From DAOUBF01 sp034432795 (GTDB lineage Bacteria; Chloroflexota; Anaerolineae; DSLN01), in the NCBI GenBank assembly GCA_034432795.1, contig DAOUBF010000069.1, forward strand, positions 1-61,350: a stretch of 61,350 bases of DNA, written 5' to 3'. The position numbers were made by a program, and so were the translations under genes. Position 1 is the stretch's first letter. Every line of letters begins with the position of its first letter. Under the pieces are notes generated by a model that was not told the origin of the DNA, ran no database searches, and saw only the letters and a program-made list of their open reading frames with translations. Positions 18,199 to 25,380 of this stretch are shown here, piece after piece.

Positions 18199-18330
18199 CC
18201 TGCCCTGATAGCTCCAGGCTCGGATCTTACCCAATTTCTAACCGATCTCTATCCAGGTATACATTGATCCGGGTCAGAGTGTCCTTATAATAGGAGTTTA
18301 GGATAGGGACAGGGCGGGGGAACCCTGATT

Positions 18331-18371
18331 ATACGAATGGCGGGCCTATGGAGCAGGCCCGCTATTCGTAT
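18331..18371 (-). terminator. Hairpin terminator for the molybdenum hydroxylase operon
   Basis: A 17-bp stem with one G-U (left arm 18331-18347 starting ATACGAATGG, right arm 18355-18371) around a 7-nt loop, about 30 bases past the stop of the yqeC-mocA gene. The A/T-rich ends make it plausible in either direction, although the T-tract is weak. Confidence 0.6.
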
Positions 18372-18402
18372 TTATTAAGGTACGGCGGGTTAGCCCTGTG
18401 GT

Positions 18403-19755
18403 TTATGCCTCCTCCAGGTCCTCTGGCCTATCCACATCACCGGGCGCAGCCTCGGCAGCGAACGGCAGCCAGGCCACCTGATCGGCGTACTTGTGAATCA
18501 ACCCCCGTCCCCCTACATCGCCTGTCACAGCCATCAACTCCGGAAAAAGTGCACGGTCAAACAGCACCGGGTTGCCCCGTTGCCCACCGTATGTGGGGAC
18601 AACAACAGGCGCAAGCGTCTCGCGGCGGCACTGGATCAGCGCGTTGATGACCTCAGTGGACAGGCGGGGCTGATCCGCCAAGACGAACAGCGTGGCAGCA
18701 CTCTCCGGATGCAGCGCCTGAAGGCCGGCTTGCATGGAGGTGCTCTGCCCTCGGGGCCAATAGGGATTGATCACTATGCGAAGTCCAGGCCATCTAGCCT
18801 GAACAAAAGCGGCTACCTGCTCCGCCTCATACCCCACCACAACCACCACCTCATAGACCTGACTGGCGAGCACGGCCTGGATAACGTGGGCCAGCAACGG
18901 CTGCCCCCGCCATAACGCCAGTTGCTTCAGCCCACCAAAACGCTGCCCCGCACCGGCTGCCAGGATCACCGCCGCCACCCGATCATGCCTCTCGCGCACC
19001 GGCAGTTCTGTATGGCTCAGATGGGCAATACAGACCGCATCGGCCCGCCGCTCCCGAAGCAGAAGCGTGGCGACCTCCCGCCCGGCCTGAAGCCGCCTAT
19101 CGTCATCCGCCTGATTGAGCAGAGCGATCACCCGTGCCCCCGCCGGAACCCCCTTCAGGCCCCCCTGCGGATGGCGCAAGACCGCTGCCACCGCCTCCGC
19201 CGTGATCGCCTCCCCCGGTTGCAGGCCCGTGAGGGCAGCCACCTGCTCAGGCCGGTGCACAGCGTCAGAGGACAAGGGACGACCGATCACACTCAATCCG
19301 ACCACCGGAACCACCAGCGTAGCCAGTGCCGGAATCACCGGCTCGTGCGCTGCCGGCGCCTTGAATGGGCGCCCTCGCGACCCATCCGCCTCCACCAGGA
19401 CCACATCCGCCCCTGCTTCGTCGCGCAGCGCAGCCACAAGCCCAGGCCGGATGCCTGCCAGCTTCGCGCCCTCAGGCGTTTGCATGAGATCACCTGCGGC
19501 AACGACCAGGCGGCTTTGCGCCAGAGCTTCGCGCACGCGCTGGCACAACTCGGATTCATTTGGAGAGACGACCAGCGGCTGCCCTCCGGCTGGAGGGTAT
19601 ATCTGGGTGGTCGTGGTGATCGCCACCTTGTATCCAGTGGCGACCAGTTCATCAGCCAGATGGAACATGGCTGTTGTCTTGCCCCCTGCGCCGGTGAAGG
19701 CGATGAGATCGTGTTTGACTATGCGAAGAGCACGGCGCAGAGACAATGGAGCCAT
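18403..19755 (-). CDS. YqeC-like protein fused to MocA-like nucleotidyltransferase
   Basis: A 450-residue fusion of two molybdenum hydroxylase maturation proteins. Residues 1 to about 235 are YqeC-like (selenium cofactor biosynthesis family), with the P-loop FTGAGGKTT and VLVEADGSRGRPFKAP. Residues from about 260 are a MobA/MocA-type NTP transferase (VILAAGAGQRFGGLKQL, LADQPRLS), which in relatives makes molybdopterin cytosine dinucleotide for hydroxylases. It lies 4 bases after yqeB with no Shine-Dalgarno, so translational coupling is likely, and ends the operon just before a terminator. Expected role: provide or finish the Mo cofactor for the two hydroxylases upstream. Confidence 0.88.
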   Translation of the reverse strand: MAPLSLRRALRIVKHDLIAFTGAGGKTTAMFHLADELVATGYKVAITTTTQIYPPAGGQPLVVSPNESELCQRVREALAQSRLVVAAGDLMQTPEGAKLAGIRPGLVAALRDEAGADVVLVEADGSRGRPFKAPAAHEPVIPALATLVVPVVGLSVIGRPLSSDAVHRPEQVAALTGLQPGEAITAEAVAAVLRHPQGGLKGVPAGARVIALLNQADDDRRLQAGREVATLLLRERRADAVCIAHLSHTELPVRERHDRVAAVILAAGAGQRFGGLKQLALWRGQPLLAHVIQAVLASQVYEVVVVVGYEAEQVAAFVQARWPGLRIVINPYWPRGQSTSMQAGLQALHPESAATLFVLADQPRLSTEVINALIQCRRETLAPVVVPTYGGQRGNPVLFDRALFPELMAVTGDVGGRGLIHKYADQVAWLPFAAEAAPGDVDRPEDLEEA

Positions 19756-19759
19756 CCGA

Positions 19760-20605
19760 TCAGCCCCGCATCCGCGCCCGCACCATCGGCGAGGCTAAAA
19801 TGGCCTCAAGCACGCCACCCCCCACCGCCAGTGACTTGTCGGAGATAGTGAAACAGTGCTCGCGCTGTGCCCGCGGGTCTATATCGCCGATCTTCAGCCC
19901 CGCCCACACGCTCAACCCCGCGTGGATCAGCCCGCGCACCACACCATCAAAGGGCGCCACCACCTCCTGCCCGGCGACTGCGGCCACACGCTGCCCCTGC
20001 TGTACCCTGTCCCCGATCTGGCAAAACGTCTCCACGATACCGTCGCACGGCGCTCGCAACACGCGCTCCGCCTCATAGCCCGCTACCGGCGCAGGCTTAC
20101 CCGTGTCCGCCTGTGCCGACCCGCTCCAGTACACCCGCCCCAGCCAGTGGCCCCGGTTCGTCTCCACCACTGCGTGGCAATCCTGCCCGGCGACGAACCC
20201 CGGCCCCAAGGCGATCACCAGCGGCGCGTCGGTGATGCGCGTCCCGGTGTTGCGCTTGGCCATAATGGCATCCACCAGGACCAGCGGCGCCAGCGCCTTC
20301 AGGCAGGCAGCCTCAGCATCCACCAGGACAGGAATCTCCCCCTGCAATGCCACCTCCAGCGCCTCTGTGGGGGCGGCGACACGCCGCGCCACAACGCCCT
20401 CTACACGGGTCCAACCGGCATAGACCGCCTCGGCGAAGGCCACCGCCCGACGCACCACCAGCGGCTGAGGCAGCTCGGTCATCACCAGCGGGAAACCGGC
20501 CTGGTGCAGCCGGTAGGCCACACCCGTCGCCAGATCGCCCGCTCCCTTAATCACGATAAGCACATTGGAAAAGGCGATGGGGGAGGGGAATTCATCAGAA
20601 TGCAT
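19760..20605 (-). CDS. yqeB: YqeB/EF2563-family selenium-dependent molybdenum hydroxylase system protein
   Basis: A 281-residue protein of the EF2563/YqeB family, known from comparative genomics as a marker of selenium-dependent molybdenum hydroxylases. The start VLIVIKGAGDLATGVAYRLHQAG has a nucleotide-binding look. RNTGTRITDAPLVIALGPGF is strongly conserved in the family, and the C-terminal part has a biotinyl-like fold (LRAPCDGIVETF, VAPFDGVVRGLI). It sits between a Mo-subunit gene and yqeC-mocA in one operon. Biochemical function is unproven; a role in handling selenium for the Mo site is the common proposal. No selD is present in the window. Confidence 0.85.
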   Translation of the reverse strand: MHSDEFPSPIAFSNVLIVIKGAGDLATGVAYRLHQAGFPLVMTELPQPLVVRRAVAFAEAVYAGWTRVEGVVARRVAAPTEALEVALQGEIPVLVDAEAACLKALAPLVLVDAIMAKRNTGTRITDAPLVIALGPGFVAGQDCHAVVETNRGHWLGRVYWSGSAQADTGKPAPVAGYEAERVLRAPCDGIVETFCQIGDRVQQGQRVAAVAGQEVVAPFDGVVRGLIHAGLSVWAGLKIGDIDPRAQREHCFTISDKSLAVGGGVLEAILASPMVRARMRG

Positions 20606-20631
20606 AGGAACCCAAAGGAACTCGGAGGAAC

Positions 20632-22836
20632 TCAGGGGGCCCCTGGGTTCCTCTGTTTCTTTAACCCCGCCAGCACGCGATCCGGCGTCAGCGGGAAGCT
20701 ATCAAACCAGACACCGGTGGCATCGTGGACTGCGGCTATAATGGCCGCTGCCAGCGGCAAGAAGGGCATCTCGGCCATGCCGCGCACGCCCCAGGGGCCG
20801 CGCGGATCGGGATATTCCAGGATGATGGACTGTACCTCATCGGGGATGTCCAGCACGGTGGGGATGAGATAGGTGCTGAGATAAGGGTTGAGGATACGCC
20901 CCTCGCGTACGACCAGGTTCTCCATCAGCGCGTAGCCCTGCGCCTGCACCACGCCGCCCTCAATCTGCCCTTGAATAAGCTGCGGGTTCACTGCCCGGCC
21001 CACATCGTGAGCGGACACGACCCGCACCAGGCGTACATGCCCGGTCTCCATGTCCACCTCCACCTCGGCCACCTGGGCCACATAGCCATAGGCGAAATTG
21101 GGGTGCTCGGAGTAGCCGGTTTCCGGGTCAAATGGCGTCGTCGCCGGCGGGCGATAGACATAGGTGGCGACCGCCGGGCGCTCTTCATCGCGCCACTTCC
21201 GCAGCGCCTCCTCCATGGCCCCACGCAGGGCGTTGCCCGCCATAAACGTCATACGCGAGGCCGAGGCACTGCCCGAATCGCCCGTCTCGGCGGTGTCCGA
21301 GGCGATCAGCTTCACCCGCTCCACCGGCACACCCGCAGCCTCCGCCGCCATCTGCACGATCACCGTGTGCGCCCCCTGGCCGACATCCGCCCCCGCGTGG
21401 CGCACCACCACCTGCTCAATCTCGGCCCCTCCGTGCAACTCCACCGTCGCCCAGCAGCGCTCCGGGAAGCCAAAACTGAAGCCCACATTCTTGAAGCCGC
21501 AGGCGAACCCTCTGCCCTTCACTACCGTTCCCCTCCCCTGTCCATCGTCTATCGTCCGTCGTCCATCGTCCGTCGTCCATCCCGCTTCAGCCGCCTTCTC
21601 CACCACCTGCTCAATCGTCACCCCCGGCGGGAACGGCGCCCCAATGGAAGCCAGGCTGCCCTCCCGCAGCAGATTGCGCCGCCGCAACTCCACCGGGTCC
21701 ATGTGCAGTGCCTCGGCCAGCTTGTTCACCTGCATCTCCGCTGCAAACAGCCCCTGCGGCCCGCCGAACCCCCGAAAGGCGCCAGTAGGTATGTTGTTCG
21801 TGTAAACCGCATACGTGTCCACCTTGATATGGGGGATCTCATACGGCCCGGTGCACATCAGCGTGGTATTGCCCAGCACCTTGGTGGAGGTATATGCATA
21901 GGCCCCCGCGTCGGCGATGGCCTCCACCTCGGCGGCAACGATCTTGCCGTCGCGGGTCGCCCCCCAGCGCGTGCGGAAAGTCATCGGGTGGCGCTTGTGG
22001 TGGCCGATGATGGATTCCTCGCGGCTCCAGATGATCTTGACCGGGCGACGCAACTTCCACGCTGCCAGCGCCAGCACGATCTGCACCGACATATCCTCGC
22101 GCCCACCGAACGCACCCCCAATCGCCGGGTAGATCACCCGAACCTGCTCCAGCGGCAGGTCAAGCGCATGGGCAATCTGCTGCTGATCCTCGTGCGTCCA
22201 CTGCCCGGCCACCACCACGGTCACCCGCCCGGCCTCATCTATATAGGCCAGCCCGGCCTCCGGCTGGAGATAGGCATGTTCCTGGTAGGGCGTGTGGTAC
22301 GTCCCCTCCACGATCACATCCGCCTGGGCAAACCCCGCCTCAATGTCCCCCTTGCGGATGCGGTAATGCTTGAGGATGTTTGTCCCCAATTCGGGATGCA
22401 CCAATGGCGCGTCCGGCTGCATCGCCGCGAGGGGGTCCGTCACCAACGGCAGGTCCTCGTACTCCACCTCAATCAAATCGCGCCCGATCGCCGCCGCCTT
22501 CTCGGTCTCCGCGATGACCAGCGCTACCTGATCGCCGATAAAGCGCACGATGTCCGCGCCTTCTTTGCGGCTGCCAGGGCCACACAGCACCGGTTGGTCG
22601 TTGATAATCAGCCCATATTCATTGACGGGCACATCCTTCGCCGTGAGCACGGCCACGACGCCGGGGACCGCCTCAGCGCGGGATGTGTCCAGGCGGCGGA
22701 TGCGGGCGTGGGGGCGGCCCGCGAACAGGATCTTCATGTGCAGCATCCCCGGCATACTGATATCGCCGGGGAAAAGAGCTTCGCCGGTAACCTTGGCGCG
22801 CGCGTCAATGCGTGGCAAACTAAGTCCGAGTGCCAT
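20632..22836 (-). CDS. Xanthine dehydrogenase-family molybdopterin-binding subunit (system B)
   Basis: A 734-residue Mo-binding large subunit of an aldehyde oxidase/xanthine dehydrogenase-type enzyme. It has the N-terminal a/b hammerhead (PRIDARAKVTGEALFPGD), GGAFGGREDMS, GAFRGFGGPQ, and the catalytic glutamate region WGVRGMAEMPF near the end. The CO dehydrogenase motif AYRCSFR is absent. The start is placed at ATG 22836 (GAGGACGG upstream) rather than 22869. It pairs with the FAD-2Fe-2S fusion at 23152. Residues about 417-432 (TTDDGRRTIDDGQ) come from a family A repeat read in frame. Confidence 0.93.
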   Translation of the reverse strand: MALGLSLPRIDARAKVTGEALFPGDISMPGMLHMKILFAGRPHARIRRLDTSRAEAVPGVVAVLTAKDVPVNEYGLIINDQPVLCGPGSRKEGADIVRFIGDQVALVIAETEKAAAIGRDLIEVEYEDLPLVTDPLAAMQPDAPLVHPELGTNILKHYRIRKGDIEAGFAQADVIVEGTYHTPYQEHAYLQPEAGLAYIDEAGRVTVVVAGQWTHEDQQQIAHALDLPLEQVRVIYPAIGGAFGGREDMSVQIVLALAAWKLRRPVKIIWSREESIIGHHKRHPMTFRTRWGATRDGKIVAAEVEAIADAGAYAYTSTKVLGNTTLMCTGPYEIPHIKVDTYAVYTNNIPTGAFRGFGGPQGLFAAEMQVNKLAEALHMDPVELRRRNLLREGSLASIGAPFPPGVTIEQVVEKAAEAGWTTDDGRRTIDDGQGRGTVVKGRGFACGFKNVGFSFGFPERCWATVELHGGAEIEQVVVRHAGADVGQGAHTVIVQMAAEAAGVPVERVKLIASDTAETGDSGSASASRMTFMAGNALRGAMEEALRKWRDEERPAVATYVYRPPATTPFDPETGYSEHPNFAYGYVAQVAEVEVDMETGHVRLVRVVSAHDVGRAVNPQLIQGQIEGGVVQAQGYALMENLVVREGRILNPYLSTYLIPTVLDIPDEVQSIILEYPDPRGPWGVRGMAEMPFLPLAAAIIAAVHDATGVWFDSFPLTPDRVLAGLKKQRNPGAP

Positions 22837-23107
22837 CCGTCCTCGCTCCCCGCACGATAGACACGCCAAACAGGACCATCAGGTGCAGGATCAGCAAGAG
22901 AGCCAGCGATCCTACCACCACCAGCAGCGTATCCGGCACCTCATTGCCCACCTGCAACACCTGCCGAACCCCCACCCGACTGTCAATCAGGGTATACAGG
23001 CCATAGGCAATTGCTGCCAGAGCAACGAAGTAAATAACCCCCAGGCAGGCACGGCGTGCCGGGTCCGGCTTCTTCACTGGGGGCCGATATGCAGGCCGAT
23101 AAGCCAT
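22820..23107 (-). CDS. Small two-helix membrane protein of unknown function
   Basis: A 95-residue protein I do not recognise. After a basic, proline-rich start (YRPAYRPPVKKPDPARR) come two hydrophobic segments, about residues 22-42 and 57-85, then a basic tail. It sits inside the molybdenum hydroxylase operon, between the FAD-2Fe-2S gene and the Mo-subunit gene, overlapping the latter by 17 bases. It could anchor the otherwise soluble enzyme to the membrane or help pass electrons to the quinone pool, but nothing in the sequence proves this. Confidence 0.65.
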   Translation of the reverse strand: MAYRPAYRPPVKKPDPARRACLGVIYFVALAAIAYGLYTLIDSRVGVRQVLQVGNEVPDTLLVVVGSLALLLILHLMVLFGVSIVRGARTDGTRT

Positions 23108-23151
23108 GAACGCCTCCCATAAGTCACCAGGATAGAGAATTCCTACAGTTC

Positions 23152-24573
23152 CTATGCCTCTACCTGCGCGGCCCGCTCAATCGCCGCCAGGATTTTATAG
23201 TAGCCGGTGCAGCGGCACAGGTTGCCCGTGATGCTTTGGGCGATCTCCCAGCGCGATGGTCGGGGCCGTTCGGCCAGGAGCATGGCCCCGGCCATAATAA
23301 AGCCGGGCGTGCAATAACCGCACTGCACCGCGCCCTCCTGTATAAACGCCTGCTGGACCGGGTGCAAGTTTCCGTCCCGCACCAGCCCCTCAATCGTCAC
23401 GATCTCGGCGCCATGTGCCCGTGGCGCCGTCACCATGCAGGCCATCACCGCCATCCCGTCCAGGAACACCGTGCACGCGCCGCATTCGCCTTCCGCACAG
23501 CCCTCCTTTGTGCCGGTCAGGCCCACGTCCTCGCGCAGCATTCTGAGCAGCGTCTTGTCGTTGGCCCCGCGGATCGTATACGTCTGCCCGTTGATGCGGG
23601 TCACAATGACCTCGTCGCCGTCCGCCCGGTGCGCCGTCAGCGGGCCAGGCCCTGTTGGGACACGCCCTTCTGTGTGGCCCCAGAGCATAACCGGACAGTC
23701 GGGCCAATCTGCGCGCTCCGCTCCATCACGCAGCGCCCGCAGCGCCCGCGCGGTCATCACACGCACCATCTCACGGCGGTACTCCGCCGTGGCGCGCACA
23801 TCGTCAATCGGGCGCGCAGCCCGCAGCGCCAGTTCTCCGGCTCGCTTGACCGTCGCTTCGTCCAGCGTCTTCCCGGCCAGCCAGGCTTCGGCCTCGTGCG
23901 CCCGCACGATCGTCGGCGCGACGCTGCCGTAGGCCAGCCGCGCCCGTCGCACCACCAGGCCGTCCAACTCCACCACAGCGGCGACGTTCACCACGGAGAT
24001 CGCCTGTGCCCGACGCAGCGCCACCTTGATGAACGTGCCGCATTCATTTGGCCTGAGCGCGGGGAAGGCGATGTCCACCAGCATCTCGTCCTCGGCCATG
24101 GCTGTCTGGCGCACGCCCAGGAAGAATTCGGGGAAAGTCAGCGTGCGGCGCCCGCGCACGCTGACCAGCGTCACCGTCGCGTCCATGGCCCATAGCGGCG
24201 TGATGGTGTCATTAGCTGGTGACGCGGTGATCAGGTTGCCGGCGACCGTGCCGCGATTGCGGATTTGCGGCGCGCCGACCTCCCAGCAGGCCCGCGCCAG
24301 GGGGAATGCCCGCTCAACGATGAGCGGCGAGCCGACAACCTGGTTGTGTGTCACCAGCGGGCCAAGATGGATCCAGCCGTTCGCGTCCAGCGTGATCGCG
24401 TCCAGGCCCGGAATACGCGTGATGTCAATCAAGACCGATGCCCGCCGGACCTTGCGCTCCAGTTCAATCAGGATGTCGGTGCCGCCGGCGATAATGCGCG
24501 CTTCCCTGCCATAGCGCGCCAACAGCTTCAGGACCTCATCTATTGACCGGGGTGTATAGTAGGTTTCCCACAT
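23152..24573 (-). CDS. FAD-binding and [2Fe-2S] subunit fusion of a xanthine dehydrogenase-type enzyme (system B)
   Basis: A 473-residue electron-transfer subunit combining two usually separate proteins. Residues 1 to about 295 are the FAD domain (RIIAGGTDILIELE, the FAD-loop NRGTVAGNLITASPANDTI). Residues from about 318 are the two [2Fe-2S] clusters: plant-type EGCAEGECGACTVFLDG and alpha-helical QCGYCTPGF plus LCRCTGYY. The FAD-first order is the reverse of eukaryotic xanthine dehydrogenase (2Fe-2S first). It starts three bases after the xdhC stop and should pair with the Mo subunit at 20632. Electrons would flow Mo, 2Fe-2S, FAD, then NAD+ or another acceptor. Confidence 0.93.
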   Translation of the reverse strand: MWETYYTPRSIDEVLKLLARYGREARIIAGGTDILIELERKVRRASVLIDITRIPGLDAITLDANGWIHLGPLVTHNQVVGSPLIVERAFPLARACWEVGAPQIRNRGTVAGNLITASPANDTITPLWAMDATVTLVSVRGRRTLTFPEFFLGVRQTAMAEDEMLVDIAFPALRPNECGTFIKVALRRAQAISVVNVAAVVELDGLVVRRARLAYGSVAPTIVRAHEAEAWLAGKTLDEATVKRAGELALRAARPIDDVRATAEYRREMVRVMTARALRALRDGAERADWPDCPVMLWGHTEGRVPTGPGPLTAHRADGDEVIVTRINGQTYTIRGANDKTLLRMLREDVGLTGTKEGCAEGECGACTVFLDGMAVMACMVTAPRAHGAEIVTIEGLVRDGNLHPVQQAFIQEGAVQCGYCTPGFIMAGAMLLAERPRPSRWEIAQSITGNLCRCTGYYKILAAIERAAQVEA

Positions 24574-24576
24574 ATC

Positions 24577-25380
24577 TCAGTCCATCATCTTCATCTTCAT
24601 CGGCTTCCCCGACCCGCCGCGCCGCAGCATGATGATCTCGCCCAGAATGCTGACCGCGATCTCCTCCGGCGTCTCGGCGTTCAACTCCAGGCCAATTGGC
24701 CCATGCACCCGCGCCAGCTTCTCCTCCGGCACGCCCTCATCGCGCAATGCCTTGAACACCTCCTGCACGCGCCGTTTGCTCCCAATGATGCCAATATAAG
24801 CGACCGGCGCATCCAGCACCAGGCGCAGCAAGGCCACATCCAGCGGATAGGAGCGGGTCACTGCAACAATATACATATGGGGCGTGAACTGCACCCCCTG
24901 GAGAGCCTGATCCAGCGGGCCGGTCAGGTGCACATCCGCCTGGGGAAGGGCCTCTGGCACAGCATAGTTGGGCCGGTCGTCATAGATGACTATGCGAAAA
25001 CCGAGCCACTTACCTAGAAAGGCCACTGCCCGCCCCATATGCCCTGCCCCGACGACCAGCAACGTCGGCGGCGGTACCAGCGGATCAATAAACATCGCCA
25101 CCTCGCCGCCGCAAACCCCCGGATCGCCTTCCTTCGGATTCACCAGCGTATAGTCCACCAGCCTGGGCCGCCCTTCCTTTAGCGCTGCCAGGGCCTCCGC
25201 AATAGCCCGCGCCTCCATCTCCCCGCCGCCAACGCTGCCCAGGATCGCGCCGTCCGGGTAAACCAGCATTTTTGAGCCTTCGTGCCTCGGCACCGAGCCA
25301 CGCGCCCGCACCACTGTCACCAGAGCTACGGGTTGCTCCTTACGCTGGGCTTCCACAATGGCTTCAAAGATGGCTTCCAT
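24577..25380 (-). CDS. xdhC: XdhC/CoxI-family maturation protein
   Basis: A 267-residue XdhC-like factor, which in studied systems binds the molybdenum cofactor, aids its sulfuration and inserts it into xanthine dehydrogenase. It has the N-terminal XdhC/CoxI domain (VRARGSVPRHEGSKMLV, GSVGGGEMEARAI) and a C-terminal Rossmann domain (LLVVGAGHMGRAVA, YIGIIGSKRRV, GPIGLELNAETPEEIAVSI). It overlaps the 2Fe-2S-Mo fusion gene by 17 bases and is followed directly by the system B FAD-2Fe-2S gene, so it probably serves both enzymes. Confidence 0.93.
   Translation of the reverse strand: MEAIFEAIVEAQRKEQPVALVTVVRARGSVPRHEGSKMLVYPDGAILGSVGGGEMEARAIAEALAALKEGRPRLVDYTLVNPKEGDPGVCGGEVAMFIDPLVPPPTLLVVGAGHMGRAVAFLGKWLGFRIVIYDDRPNYAVPEALPQADVHLTGPLDQALQGVQFTPHMYIVAVTRSYPLDVALLRLVLDAPVAYIGIIGSKRRVQEVFKALRDEGVPEEKLARVHGPIGLELNAETPEEIAVSILGEIIMLRRGGSGKPMKMKMMD

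Noticed and set aside
20725..22860. 711-codon rightward frame opposite the Mo subunit
   Set aside because: His/Arg-rich translation with no domain; the opposite strand carries the complete molybdopterin-binding subunit.
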